Assembly (NCBI GenBank): GCA_005116895.1 | Contig: SWDO01000005.1 | Coordinates: 1-51,016 of the forward strand | Source: Nitrospira sp. | GTDB lineage: Bacteria > Nitrospirota > Nitrospiria > Nitrospirales > Nitrospiraceae | Length of the DNA stretch: 51,016 bases | Direction of reading: 5' to 3' | Shown here: in pieces, positions 7,956 through 16,962 of the stretch | Position numbering within the stretch: the first letter of the stretch is position 1 | How the letters are laid out: every line of letters starts with the position of its first letter | Notes under the pieces: model-generated | Told to the model about the DNA's origin: nothing | Seen by the model: the letters and a program-made list of their open reading frames with translations, nothing else | Databases searched by the model: none | Translations under genes and position numbers: made by a program

Positions 7956-8426
7956 ATGGCGCAAAAATTTGGGAATGGACGGTGGGTTCGCGAAGGATTT
8001 TTAGATAACCGCATTGAAGGGACGGTTGTGGGTCAGGTTGTCTTTGCCGTGATCGGGCCGGTGGATTTTTATTTGCGCGGCAATTTTAAGCCGGATATTG
8101 CAGGAGAGGTGATTCGATTCCGCAATAATCGGTTTGAAGATGACGATATGGCTGGACAGGTCATCGGCGACATGGCGAATCCGCAGGTTGGAACGGTGAA
8201 TCTCATTTCGCTGGATCCACACCCCAATCTGGAGCCGCATCCCTACGTCGAGTGGTTTACGCTCGGAAAGGACCACTATCGTTTCGAGCTGAGCGCTGGT
8301 GAGGCGTGGGTGTTATCGGATGAGGAGCGAAAGGCAATTGATGGAGAAAGCCAACGAATTCGAAAGACCTTAGCTGATCACAGGTCTGATCAGCCAAGGT
8401 CTCGTGACAGTGCCGACTTGGTCTAG
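7956..8426 (+). CDS. Hypothetical protein, 156 residues
   Basis: Soluble protein with a strong AAGGAGG RBS before the ATG. It starts MAQKFGNGRWVREGFLDNR and is rich in beta-type sequence: FAVIGPVDFYLRGNF, then DIAGEVIRFRNN and GTVNLISLDPHPN. The C-terminal 35 residues are charged and probably disordered. The EGTVVGQVVFAVIG and 'GNFKPDIAGEVIRF' segments hint at a beta-barrel or sandwich that describes no family I know. Its stop codon overlaps the convergent desaturase stop by 3 bases (CTAG at 8423-8426). Confidence 0.6.
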   Translation: MAQKFGNGRWVREGFLDNRIEGTVVGQVVFAVIGPVDFYLRGNFKPDIAGEVIRFRNNRFEDDDMAGQVIGDMANPQVGTVNLISLDPHPNLEPHPYVEWFTLGKDHYRFELSAGEAWVLSDEERKAIDGESQRIRKTLADHRSDQPRSRDSADLV

Positions 8427-9478
8427 CGAGGGGTCAGCTCAAGTTCAGGCTGAGGGTCTGGAAGCTCCGTGGCTTTCACGGCTGCGTCGATCTTCTTTTT
8501 GAGCACGCTGCGGTCTGAATCCTGCTTGGTTTTTCCTTCACGCACATATTCTGGGACACCGCGGACATCCCAGACCAACCCCATCCACTCAAGCGCCTTG
8601 AGGCAGTAGTAGCTCATGTCGATTTCCCACCAGTAAAAACCTTGTCTGGTCGAAGCCGGATAGTAGTGATGGTTGTTGTGCCAGCCTTCCCCCATGGTAA
8701 TCATGGCGAGGAAGAAGTTATTGCGGCTATCGTCGCCGGTGACATAGCGCTGTGATCCATCCACATGGGAGAGGGAATTGATCGTGCAGGTCCCGTGAAC
8801 CAGTGCGACGGTCGAGATGAAAAATCCCCAAATCAGCATCTGAGGCCCATTCGTACCGAGTCCTGGTGCGTAGGCTTCCAGTAATTGACCGAGACCGAAC
8901 ATCCCAAATCCCGCAATGGTTGGCATTAGCACATCAAACCGGTCGAGAAACCGCAGTTCAGGAAACTTTGCGAAATCAGCAATGCTTTTGAGGCGTGGTG
9001 CGTAAAAAGTCTGCGACATAATCCAGCCCATGTGAGACCAGAGAAATCCTCCCTGGCGCGGGGAGTGCACATCCTCCGGTGTATCAGAGGCGATGTGGTG
9101 ATGGCGATGATGGCCTGCCCACCACAAGGGACCACGTTGCGCGCAGGTCCCCCCCAACAGGGCAAAGAGAAACTGGACGGTCCGGGAAGTCTTGAACGTG
9201 CGATGCGAGAAATAGCGATGGTACCAGCCGGTGATGGCAAACATGCGGACGTAATAGAAGGCGACCGCGATAGCTACAGCAGTCCAACTCCAGCCTACCC
9301 AGATGACTCCCAAACACATCAGATGTACGGCAAGGAAGGGGATACTGCGAATCCAGTCTACCTTGGGTGGCCCCTCTACTTTCGTGTGCTCAAGGCCCGC
9401 CCAGGAGTCAAACCACCGCAGAACGGAATACCAGGCATCTGGGGCTTTGGTCGAGTGAAGCGATTGCGCGTCGGACAT
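8423..9478 (-). CDS. Acyl-CoA/fatty acid desaturase (stearoyl-CoA delta-9 type)
   Basis: A 351-residue membrane di-iron desaturase. All three histidine boxes are present: HRYFSH (87-92), HHRHHH (123-128) and HNNHH (267-271), with four hydrophobic stretches around 45-80, 100-115, 185-200 and 215-230. It introduces a cis double bond into saturated acyl chains, using oxygen and an electron donor, so it implies aerobic life. The ATG at 9478 is chosen for its GAGGAG RBS; an in-frame upstream codon would add 23 unconserved residues. Monocistronic, convergent with 7956-8426. The nearby NAD(P)H:flavin reductase-like gene at 13428 is a possible but unproven electron source. Confidence 0.93.
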   Translation of the reverse strand: MSDAQSLHSTKAPDAWYSVLRWFDSWAGLEHTKVEGPPKVDWIRSIPFLAVHLMCLGVIWVGWSWTAVAIAVAFYYVRMFAITGWYHRYFSHRTFKTSRTVQFLFALLGGTCAQRGPLWWAGHHRHHHIASDTPEDVHSPRQGGFLWSHMGWIMSQTFYAPRLKSIADFAKFPELRFLDRFDVLMPTIAGFGMFGLGQLLEAYAPGLGTNGPQMLIWGFFISTVALVHGTCTINSLSHVDGSQRYVTGDDSRNNFFLAMITMGEGWHNNHHYYPASTRQGFYWWEIDMSYYCLKALEWMGLVWDVRGVPEYVREGKTKQDSDRSVLKKKIDAAVKATELPDPQPELELTPR

Positions 9479-9756
9479 ACAATTCTCCTCGTAGGTCGGG
9501 GGATCGGCAACGTCACTGTGGTGGGAGACAGGGAGCCGGGGTCCCAATTAAGCTGATTGCTCGTCCTGAATAGGTTAGGGAGTCATTATACATAAGAGCG
9601 TCATGAAAGTGAAATCTGATTTTGCGTGGTTTCCTCCGGATTGATTGTACCGGACTGGCGATCGCTGTCTACTTATTTGGACAAGTCTCTCTAAAAAGTG
9701 GACGCTCACGTGTCTGTTTGACAGGGCTCCTCATGCGTCTCTAAAATGCCTCCACT

Positions 9757-10782
9757 ATGAACGATCGATTTCTCAAAGCCTGTCGCCGTGAACCTGTCGA
9801 TTGCACACCCGTTTGGTTTATGCGCCAGGCCGGACGCTACATGTCCGAGTACCGGACGCTGCGTGCAAAACATTCCATCCTCGAGATGTGCAAGACGCCT
9901 GAGCTGGCCGCTCAAGTGACCCTTCAGCCGATTGACCGGTTTCCCTTGGATGCCGCCATTATTTTTGCCGACATTCTGCTGCCGTTAGAGCCAATGGGGC
10001 TCAACCTGGAATTTGCGGCTGGCGAAGGGCCGGTCATTCACAATCCGGTTCGAGACCGAGCGGCGGTGGATCAACTGAAAGTGATCGATGGCGATGAACT
10101 GAACTATGTGGCTGAAGCTATTCGCCAAACCCGACGGGCGCTTGATGGGCGAGTGCCATTGATCGGCTTTGCCGGCGCGCCATTCACATTGGCGAGCTAT
10201 GCAATCGAAGGCGGCGGGTCTCGCAACTATCTGCACACCAAGCAGATGATGTATGGCGATCCCACCGCCTGGCATCGCCTCATGGACAAATTTGTGTCGG
10301 TGCTCACTGGATATCTCCGGCGACAGATCAAGGCGGGGGCTCAAGCGATTCAGCTCTTCGATAGTTGGGTCGGCTGTCTCTCGGCGGGTGATTATGCCGA
10401 ATATGTGAAGCCGCACGTCCAGCGGATTTTTGATGGGCTTAAGCGGGAAGGTGTGCCGATGATTCATTTCGGCACCGGCACGACAGCTATTCTTGGGCAG
10501 ATGCGCGAGGCAGGTGGCGATGTGATCGGGATCGACTGGCGGGTTCATCTGGACGAGGCCTGGTCGATGGTCGGGCATGATCGCGCTGTGCAGGGCAACC
10601 TGGATCCGCTCGTCCTGTTTGCACCGCTCCACGAAATTGAACGCCGTGTCGAAGATATCTTGCGACGAGCCGGGGGACGACCCGGGCACATTTTTAACCT
10701 TGGTCACGGCATACTCCCCACGACACCCGTCGATCACGTCGCTGCCACGATCGATATGGTGCATAAACTCAGCCAACGGTAG
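9757..10782 (+). CDS. hemE: Uroporphyrinogen III decarboxylase
   Basis: 341 residues, the usual HemE length. Decarboxylates the four acetate side chains of uroporphyrinogen III to give coproporphyrinogen III in the cytoplasm. The N-terminal signature PVWFMRQAGRYMSEYR is unmistakable; FADILLPLEPMG (catalytic Asp region), GFAGAPFTLASYAIEGG and FNLGHGILP complete the fold. It leads hemE-hemH-hemY in one direction, with a 167-base gap to hemH that shows no other gene. No Shine-Dalgarno match is strong before the ATG. Confidence 0.97.
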   Translation: MNDRFLKACRREPVDCTPVWFMRQAGRYMSEYRTLRAKHSILEMCKTPELAAQVTLQPIDRFPLDAAIIFADILLPLEPMGLNLEFAAGEGPVIHNPVRDRAAVDQLKVIDGDELNYVAEAIRQTRRALDGRVPLIGFAGAPFTLASYAIEGGGSRNYLHTKQMMYGDPTAWHRLMDKFVSVLTGYLRRQIKAGAQAIQLFDSWVGCLSAGDYAEYVKPHVQRIFDGLKREGVPMIHFGTGTTAILGQMREAGGDVIGIDWRVHLDEAWSMVGHDRAVQGNLDPLVLFAPLHEIERRVEDILRRAGGRPGHIFNLGHGILPTTPVDHVAATIDMVHKLSQR

Positions 10783-10949
10783 GGGCGTGAAGCGTCTCTC
10801 GTCATGCAGAATAAGCGTTTCAGGTTTCTGGTTCCGAGTTGCCTAGCAACCGCTTCTGGAACTTGACACTCGAAACATGAAACTTTCAACTCGAAATCGG
10901 TCCTGCTTCTCGCGCTTCACAAGATACAGGATACGAACGACGTAGCACG

Positions 10950-11900
10950 ATGCCAGAAGGAACGCCCCATACCGCAGTTCTGCTCATGGCGATGGGTGGG
11001 CCCGATTGTCTGGAGAACGTCGAGCCATTTTTGCTTGATGTTCGTGGTGGCCGACCGACGCCCCCTGAGTTGGTCGAAGAGATTCGTGAGCGCTACCGAG
11101 CCACCGGTGGGAAATCGCCTGCTGTCGGTATTACCCACGAAGTGGCAAAGAAACTCGAACAACAGCTGAATAGTTCGAGGACTGGCCAATACCGAGTGTA
11201 CGTCGGCTTGCGGCATTGGCATCCCTTCATCAGGGAGACCTATGCCGAGCTGCTGAAGGAATCGCCGGAACAGATCATCGGGGTGTGTATGGCCCCGCAA
11301 CAGTCCTCACTGAGTACCGGTGCCTATCGGAAGAAGGTCGAAGAGGCTCGTGTTGAGTTGGAGGATGGTACCCCCGTCACGTATCTTGGGAGTTGGAACC
11401 AACATCCTAAATTGATTGCGGCTCTGGTTGAGAGCCTCCAGCAAGGGCTTCAGAAGTTTCCTGCCGATGTGCGAGCAACCGTGCCGGTACTGTTTACGGC
11501 GCATAGTCTGCCGGAACGGATCGTGGCTATGAAGGATCCCTATCCTGACGAGGTCAAAGGCACGGTCGAGGCAGTCACGCAACATTTGGGGAACCGACCG
11601 ACCTACTTTGCCTATCAAAGTCAGGGGCGATCGAGCGAACCATGGCTGGGACCCACCGTGGAATCGATGTTGGACAACATTCAGCTGGCGGGACACCGGT
11701 CTGTGCTGGTGGCGCCTATCGGATTTATCTGCGATCATGTAGAAACGCTTTACGATATCGACATCGAACTCAAACAGTTGGCGTTGAGCAGAGGCCTACA
11801 CCTTGAGCGCATGCCCATGCTGAACGACTCTCTTCCCCTCATCGAGACGTTACGCGACGTCTTGGCTGCACACGAATCCTTGCTCCCTATTCAGTCGTGA
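10950..11900 (+). CDS. hemH: Ferrochelatase
   Basis: 316 residues. Inserts Fe2+ into a porphyrin. It starts MPEGTPHTAVLLMAMGGPD (family 'GxP' start region) and has YVGLRHWHPFIRET, the FTAHSLPERI catalytic-His segment and a GFICDHVETLYDIDIE motif with the conserved glutamate. The protein has no C-terminal membrane or Cys-rich extension. The stop overlaps the GTG start of the next gene (GTGA at 11897-11900), so hemH and hemY are translationally coupled. Whether it acts on protoporphyrin IX or coproporphyrin III cannot be decided from sequence alone. Confidence 0.95.
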   Translation: MPEGTPHTAVLLMAMGGPDCLENVEPFLLDVRGGRPTPPELVEEIRERYRATGGKSPAVGITHEVAKKLEQQLNSSRTGQYRVYVGLRHWHPFIRETYAELLKESPEQIIGVCMAPQQSSLSTGAYRKKVEEARVELEDGTPVTYLGSWNQHPKLIAALVESLQQGLQKFPADVRATVPVLFTAHSLPERIVAMKDPYPDEVKGTVEAVTQHLGNRPTYFAYQSQGRSSEPWLGPTVESMLDNIQLAGHRSVLVAPIGFICDHVETLYDIDIELKQLALSRGLHLERMPMLNDSLPLIETLRDVLAAHESLLPIQS

Positions 11901-13375
11901 CTCGACCACGTACAGTCGTCATCGTCGGTGGGGGCATTTCCGGCCTGGCCACCGCGTTTTCACTCCAAGAGCAGGCGACAAAGGCCGGCCTGACCCTTCG
12001 CTGTACGATCCTTGAATCCGGATCGTCCTGGGGAGGAAAGATCGTCACGCATCGAGTTGGCGAGATTGTGACGGAGACCGGACCGGATTCATTCCTGTCC
12101 CAAAAACAGGCCGGTCTGGATCTTTGTACGAAGCTCGGCCTTGCCGATCAGCTCATCAATACCAATCAGACAGGCAAGAAGGCCTGTGTCTTGTACAAAG
12201 GTCGCCTTCATGACCTACCCGAGGGGCTGCTGTCATTTGTTCCAAAACAATTGGGGTCGTTCCTTCACAGCGGACTATTGAGCTGGTCGGGGCTGGTTCG
12301 GATGGGACTCGAATTTGCAGTTCCACCTGGTTCCTCCAGAGAAGATGAGCCGTTAGCTGCGTTTCTTCGCCGCCGGTTCGGTGTTCAGGCATTTGAGCGG
12401 GTCCTGGAGCCGCTCATGGCCGGGATCTATGCGGGAGATGCCGAGCATATGAGCCTGAGAGCTACGTTTCCACGGTTCTTCGAGCTCGAACAGCAGTACG
12501 GCAGCGTCGTTCGTGGCATGATGGCTGCCAAGAAAGCCGCCTCGCTGGTTTCGACTGCCCAACCAGGGCGTACGATGTTTGTCAGTTTAAAGAATGGCCT
12601 TAGCGATTTGGTCACGGCTCTGACGAGTCGATTGACTCAGCAGGGTGTGGAACTTCGAGTAGGGTGCCGGGTCGACGCGCTGAGAGTGAGGTCTCATGAA
12701 TTAGGACGGTGGATGTACGACCTGATCCTGGAGGATGGATCGGCGCTTTCCGCGGATAGCGTGGTTCTTGCCACACCGGCATATGTCTCAGCGGAACTGG
12801 TGCGTCCATTGACACCGATCGCAGGCGGACTATTGGACATGATTCCCTATGCGTCGACTGCTACCATTGCGATGGCGTTTCCACGGACGCTGACGAGCGC
12901 CATCGAAGGATTTGGATTTATCATTCCGCGAACGGAGCAGCGTGATTTGATTGCCGCAACCTGGACGTCGCTGAAGTGGCCGTATCGCGCTCCGGCGGAT
13001 CAGCTGTTGGCGCGATGCTATGTCGGTGGCGTAGGCCGTGAAGACATTCTTCAGTTGGATGACGGGATGCTGGTGGCCAAAGTCAGAGAGGAACTCGCGG
13101 TGGTATGCGGCATCAGCGTGGAACCAACTTTCACGGAGGTGAATCGATGGTGGAAGGCGATGCCGCAGTACACGATTGGTCACCTGGATCGATTGGCTCA
13201 GCTCGATGCCGCTGTGAGTCGCTATTCCGGGTTGATTCTCACAGGGGCCGGCTATCGCGGGGTTGGCATTCCAGACTGTATCCGTGATGGGGCGTTGGCA
13301 GCTGAACGCGTTATGCAGGATCTTGTAGGTGGCAAGAGTCTATCTGGGCGATCCGCTATTAGTGAAGGTTCATGA
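11897..13375 (+). CDS. hemY: Protoporphyrinogen/coproporphyrinogen oxidase, HemY type
   Basis: 492-residue FAD-dependent oxidase of the HemY (HemG/PPOX) family. It opens with the dinucleotide-binding motif VVIVGGGISGLATAFSL, has the second FAD segment near residues 40-60 (ILESGSSWGGKI), and ends with the C-terminal FAD-binding motif LTGAGYRGVGIPDCIRDG. It oxidises the porphyrinogen ring with O2. The start is GTG 11897, overlapping the hemH stop by 4 bases. There is no transmembrane segment, consistent with HemY rather than HemG or HemJ. Coupled with hemH it completes a hemE-hemH-hemY operon. Confidence 0.95.
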   Translation: MTRPRTVVIVGGGISGLATAFSLQEQATKAGLTLRCTILESGSSWGGKIVTHRVGEIVTETGPDSFLSQKQAGLDLCTKLGLADQLINTNQTGKKACVLYKGRLHDLPEGLLSFVPKQLGSFLHSGLLSWSGLVRMGLEFAVPPGSSREDEPLAAFLRRRFGVQAFERVLEPLMAGIYAGDAEHMSLRATFPRFFELEQQYGSVVRGMMAAKKAASLVSTAQPGRTMFVSLKNGLSDLVTALTSRLTQQGVELRVGCRVDALRVRSHELGRWMYDLILEDGSALSADSVVLATPAYVSAELVRPLTPIAGGLLDMIPYASTATIAMAFPRTLTSAIEGFGFIIPRTEQRDLIAATWTSLKWPYRAPADQLLARCYVGGVGREDILQLDDGMLVAKVREELAVVCGISVEPTFTEVNRWWKAMPQYTIGHLDRLAQLDAAVSRYSGLILTGAGYRGVGIPDCIRDGALAAERVMQDLVGGKSLSGRSAISEGS

Positions 13376-13427
13376 GGAGGGGGAGAGAGGGAGAAACGGC
13401 CTCTCTTTGCAGTCGATTGAGGGCCCT

Positions 13428-14156
13428 TTATGGAAGGATAATGGCCTGCTCAGGATACCCAAGTCCCTTCAGCGTTGTTTCCAGCGCATCGACCATCGGA
13501 GGGGGGCCGCAGAGGAAGATACAGGTGGCAGCATCGGCAGCAGGAAGGTGGTGTTGCAGAATGTTCGGTGTAATTCGTCCTATGCTGCCGGACCATTCAA
13601 GTGGTGGTTGTTCCAAGACGTGATGGCAATGAAAGTTGGGGTGTTCTTGAACGTTTTGTTCCCACTCCTGTCGGAAGATGATGTCCGCTTCTGTTTTATT
13701 GGCAACGATTAGAAATAGCTCCGCATCGATGTTCTTGGTCAGAATCCAACGAATGATGGAGATCATCGGCGTAATGCCGGTGCCGCCGGCGACGAATCCT
13801 ACGCGTGTGGCCATGCCATCCACCCAATGCCCCCCGGTGTTGGGCCCGCTCATCAGCACCGTCTCGCCGATCTGCTGATCATGCAGGTACTTCGAGACTG
13901 AACCAGCCTCATAGCGCTTGACTGTCAGGTCGAAGAATCCCGTCGTGCCAGGCAGCGATGATGGTGTATAGGCCCGCTTCACTTGCTTGCCGTTGATCGT
14001 CGCATGGACGTACAGAAAGTCACCGGGCAACATGTCCAGCGTAGCGTCGGCAGGCAATTCGAAACGAAACGTTTTCGTGTCGTGGGTGTTCGTCTCGATG
14101 TGGGTCAGCTTGTACGGACTCGGTGTTTTCGATTTGAGGCGGGTGATGACATTCAT
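13428..14156 (-). CDS. FAD/NAD(P)-binding oxidoreductase (ferredoxin--NADP/cytochrome b5 reductase-like)
   Basis: A 242-residue soluble flavoprotein. The FAD part (1-105) has TFRFELPADA and VKRAYTPSSL (RxYTP flavin-binding motif); the NAD(P) part (110-242) has GFVAGGTGITPMISIIRW and FLCGPPPMVDALE. It moves electrons between NAD(P)H and a one-electron partner. Partner unknown: desaturase, ferredoxin or cytochrome b5-like proteins are options. Start is uncertain because no RBS precedes ATG 14156, 14168 or 14171. Divergent from the sigma-54 activator at 14267 with a gap of about 110 bases, convergent with hemY. Confidence 0.85.
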   Translation of the reverse strand: MNVITRLKSKTPSPYKLTHIETNTHDTKTFRFELPADATLDMLPGDFLYVHATINGKQVKRAYTPSSLPGTTGFFDLTVKRYEAGSVSKYLHDQQIGETVLMSGPNTGGHWVDGMATRVGFVAGGTGITPMISIIRWILTKNIDAELFLIVANKTEADIIFRQEWEQNVQEHPNFHCHHVLEQPPLEWSGSIGRITPNILQHHLPAADAATCIFLCGPPPMVDALETTLKGLGYPEQAIILP

Positions 14157-14266
14157 AGTGACGCGCATCATATCGAGGTCAGATGGAGCGGTGCAACTGA
14201 ACGCTTCCCGAGATCCCCTCTCATGTCTCTTGAATCTATGTTGCAGCTCCCCCATACTTTCGTCTC

Positions 14267-16210
14267 ATGACATCTTTCTTGTCGAGTCATCCTAAGCCGC
14301 TCCAGGATCTTGAGACTGACGTTGCCTTGCGCGCGATTCTCGAAGGTACTGCCACGGAAACTGGCCAGCGGTTCTTCGAGGCTCTGGTCCAGAACCTCGC
14401 CAAGGCTCTCGGGACACACGGTGCGTGGGTGACGGAGTATCTTCCAGAAACACGTCGTCTCCGCGCGCTCGCATTTTGGATAGACGGCCAGTGGGTCAAG
14501 AATTATGAAGTGGACATTGCCGGAACTCCCTGTGAGCGAGTGATCGATACAGCCAAACTGGTGCATTTTCCCGATCATATCCTGGAGATTTTTCCTCAGG
14601 AGGAGGAATTGAGGGCCGCCGGAGTGGTGAGCTACATGGGCATGCCGCTTCAGGACGTCGATGGGCGGATCCTTGGTCATGTGGCGGTGATCGACCGGCG
14701 ACCGATACCGGAAGAGCCACGAGTTCATGCGATTTTTCAGATCTTCGCCGCGCGCGCGGCAGCGGAACTCCAACGGATGCGCGCGGAAGCCGAGGTCCGA
14801 GAACGGGAAGAAAAAGTCGGTCGACTTCTGAGCAGCGCCATGGATGCGATCATTGAGTTGGATCACCGGCTTCATATCACACGCGTCAATCCAGCAACCG
14901 AAAAGACCTTTCAATGCCCTGCGGAGAAGATGATCGGTCAGGACTTTCGATGTTTCGTGCGCTCTGAGGATGCTGATCGTCTGATCGCGCTGACAGACGA
15001 ATTGGACAGGCGTCCCGAGGGGCAGCGATCACTGTGGATTCCCGGAGTGCTCACTGCCTGTTGCCCGGGCGGCCAATCATTTCCTGCCGAGGCCACCCTG
15101 TCTAGTTTTGAACTGCATCGGCGCAAATTTACGACTCTTATTCTTCGCAACATCCATGATCGGATGAAGGCGGAGGAGAAGATCCAGTCGCTCACGGCCG
15201 AAGCGGAACTTCTACGAGCGGAATTGCAGTCGCTTCATCAGGACGATGCCTTGCTCGGTGAGAGTCTGGCATTTCGACGGGTGCTTCAGGATATTGCTCA
15301 AGTAGCCAAGACCGATGCAACCGTGCTCATCACGGGAGAAACTGGAACTGGCAAAGAGCTGGTGGCCCGCGCCATCCATATGGCCAGTACACGACGGGAG
15401 CGTCCTTTGGTGACTGTGAACTGCGCCGCAATGCCCGCGACACTCATCGAAAGTGAGCTGTTCGGCCATGAACAAGGCGCCTTTACAGGGGCCACCAAAA
15501 AGCGCGAAGGGAGGTTTTCCCTCGCCGACAAGGGCACCATCTTTCTTGATGAAGTTGGGGAATTACCGCTTGAGTTGCAGGCGAAGTTGCTGCGGGTGCT
15601 GCAAGAAGGCGAGTTCGATCCGGTTGGCAGTACCTCAACCAGAAAAGTAGATGTGCGGGTGCTGGCCGCGACCAACCGTGATCTCACCGCCGCGGTCAAG
15701 CAGGGCACATTCCGCGACGACCTCTACTACCGGTTGAATGTGTTTCCGATCCGGCTGCCGTCGCTGCGTGAACGAGGCGACGATGTGACGCAGCTTGCTT
15801 CTGTCTTTGCCAAACGATTCACCTCGAAGATGGGACGGACGCTTGCCCCACTGACTGCCGACGCTGCTCGTCGGCTTCAAGCCTATCATTGGCCGGGGAA
15901 TGTGCGTGAGCTTCAAAACGTGATCGAGCGTGCCGTGATTACGGCAGAGGCCGGTAAGCTCAACCTCGATCGAGCCTTGCCGGAGACGCCTTCAGTTCAC
16001 CAGGTTCCAGTTGGTGGAACCGCTCTGTTTCGCGAAGCCATTCTTTCGGCAAAGGAACTCGAGGAACTGGAACGGAGCAATATCTTGAGAGCCCTTGAAA
16101 CCGCCAAGTGGAAAGTAGCCGGTGAGAAGGGTGCGGCGTCGCTACTCGGACTCAACGCCTCCACCCTTTCGTCTCGCATAAAGACGTTGAAGATTCAGAA
16201 ACCCGGCTGA
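14267..16210 (+). CDS. Sigma-54-dependent activator with GAF and PAS domains (FhlA-like)
   Basis: A 647-residue enhancer-binding protein. Residues 20-175 look like a GAF domain (LGTHGAWVTEYLPETRRLRALAFW), 185-300 a PAS domain (LLSSAMDAIIELDHRLHITRVNPATEKTF), linked by a coiled-coil stretch. The AAA+ domain has Walker A GETGTGKE, the sigma-54 contact loop GAFTGAT, Walker B GTIFLDEVGEL and the R-finger region. A Fis-type helix-turn-helix ends the protein (GAASLLGLNASTLSSRIKTL). The senses are parted into 10-20 residue citations only. It lacks a receiver domain, so a small ligand bound by GAF or PAS is the probable signal. It is immediately followed by palindromes and a -24/-12-like site, then 16528. 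Confidence 0.92.
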   Translation: MTSFLSSHPKPLQDLETDVALRAILEGTATETGQRFFEALVQNLAKALGTHGAWVTEYLPETRRLRALAFWIDGQWVKNYEVDIAGTPCERVIDTAKLVHFPDHILEIFPQEEELRAAGVVSYMGMPLQDVDGRILGHVAVIDRRPIPEEPRVHAIFQIFAARAAAELQRMRAEAEVREREEKVGRLLSSAMDAIIELDHRLHITRVNPATEKTFQCPAEKMIGQDFRCFVRSEDADRLIALTDELDRRPEGQRSLWIPGVLTACCPGGQSFPAEATLSSFELHRRKFTTLILRNIHDRMKAEEKIQSLTAEAELLRAELQSLHQDDALLGESLAFRRVLQDIAQVAKTDATVLITGETGTGKELVARAIHMASTRRERPLVTVNCAAMPATLIESELFGHEQGAFTGATKKREGRFSLADKGTIFLDEVGELPLELQAKLLRVLQEGEFDPVGSTSTRKVDVRVLAATNRDLTAAVKQGTFRDDLYYRLNVFPIRLPSLRERGDDVTQLASVFAKRFTSKMGRTLAPLTADAARRLQAYHWPGNVRELQNVIERAVITAEAGKLNLDRALPETPSVHQVPVGGTALFREAILSAKELEELERSNILRALETAKWKVAGEKGAASLLGLNASTLSSRIKTLKIQKPG

Positions 16211-16270
16211 ACCCACATCTAAGTCGTCACTTCGCTTCAATCTACTTCCTCGATTGTTCATCATGAGAGC

Positions 16271-16310
16271 TTACGAAATTTCGCAAACCCTCTCGTGAGA
16301 TTTCGCGAGT
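16271..16310. promoter_or_regulatory. Tandem palindromes, probable upstream activator sites
   Basis: CGAAATTTCG (16274-16283) is a perfect 10-bp palindrome. CTCGTGAGATTTCGCGAG (16292-16309) is an imperfect one, 7 of 9 positions paired, with a similar GA-AT-TTCGC core. Both lie 60-100 bp behind the sigma-54 activator gene and about 85-120 bp upstream of the -24/-12-like site, the usual spacing for enhancer sites. Confidence 0.5.
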
Positions 16311-16330
16311 TTCTCAGATCTCGCATGTAG

Positions 16331-16519
16331 CTCGTTTTCTGGTTTGGTTCCAACCTGCCGACATTCCATCAATTTGGCCATGTTACGATCCTGGCCTCAA
16401 TGCTGCAGTACAAGAAGAGCATTGATTTCCCTTTCGTCTGGAACAACAAGGGCTATGCGGATCACTATACCCGTTATGGTAAACGTCAGCATGAGTTCGT
16501 TGTACGAGTAAATTATTAG
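16331..16519 (+). pseudogene. Possible C-terminal remnant of an outer-membrane beta-barrel protein
   Basis: A frame open from just after TAG 16328 to TAG 16517-16519 has no start codon at its head and translates as a 62-residue tail. It includes GSNLPTFHQFGHVTIL, then FPFVWNNKGYADHYTRYGKR and ends EFVVRVNY, an aromatic-terminated beta-strand like the sorting signal of an outer-membrane barrel. It sits directly before the SnoaL-like gene with its RBS. It may be the 3' scar of a deleted gene. The whole reading is inference; the frame is short and could be chance. Confidence 0.35.
16392..16407 (+). promoter_or_regulatory. Candidate sigma-54 promoter (-24/-12)
   Basis: TGGCCTCAATGCTGCA matches the consensus TGGCACGNNNNTTGCA at TGGC and at TGCA, with GG and GC exactly 10 bp apart. 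It is about 120 bp before the ATG at 16528 and behind the activator-like palindromes. It overlaps the proposed beta-barrel remnant frame, so only one may be real. Confidence 0.3.
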
Positions 16520-16527
16520 GAGGAGCT

Positions 16528-16932
16528 ATGACAAAAGATCGGATGACTCAGCTTCGCGATTTTGCTACTCGATACACCGCCGCTTGGTGCAGCCAGGATG
16601 CGGCCAACGTCCAAAAATTCTTTGCTCCGAGTGGTTCCCTTATGATTAATGGTGGCACCTCATCGGTGGGGCGAAGCGCGATTACTCAAGCCGCGCAGGG
16701 GTTCATGACCGCCTTTCCTGATCTTAAGGTTTATATGGATGACCTGGTCGAGACACAGGGAAAGATACTCTATCATTGGACCTTCGAAGGCACTCACAGT
16801 GAAACAGGTAAGCGCGTGCGCATCAGTGGATTCGAATCGTGGCGTATCGGGGACGACGGTTTGATCGCCGAATCACTCGGGAACTTTGACGCGGCTGATC
16901 TTGAACGTCAAATCAAGGGAGCAAACAGTTAG
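16528..16932 (+). CDS. SnoaL/NTF2-like (ester cyclase-type) protein
   Basis: A 134-residue protein of the SnoaL-like NTF2 fold. FATRYTAAWCSQDAANVQKFF, GRSAITQAAQGFMTAFPDLKVYMDDLV, and HWTFEGTHSETGKRVRISGFE (quoted as landmarks) show the usual helix-helix-sheet order and the conserved 'F.G...G' segment. Such small pocket proteins act as isomerases, cyclases or binding proteins. AGGAGG lies 8 bases before the ATG. First gene of the proposed activator-controlled set and parent of the scar at 19679-19840. Confidence 0.8.
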   Translation: MTKDRMTQLRDFATRYTAAWCSQDAANVQKFFAPSGSLMINGGTSSVGRSAITQAAQGFMTAFPDLKVYMDDLVETQGKILYHWTFEGTHSETGKRVRISGFESWRIGDDGLIAESLGNFDAADLERQIKGANS

Positions 16933-16962
16933 AAATAGTCAACGCATAGGAGACTCGTCATC

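Noticed and set aside
9032..9556. A 174-codon plus-strand frame
   Set aside because: It is the antisense of the desaturase gene with His boxes on the other strand.
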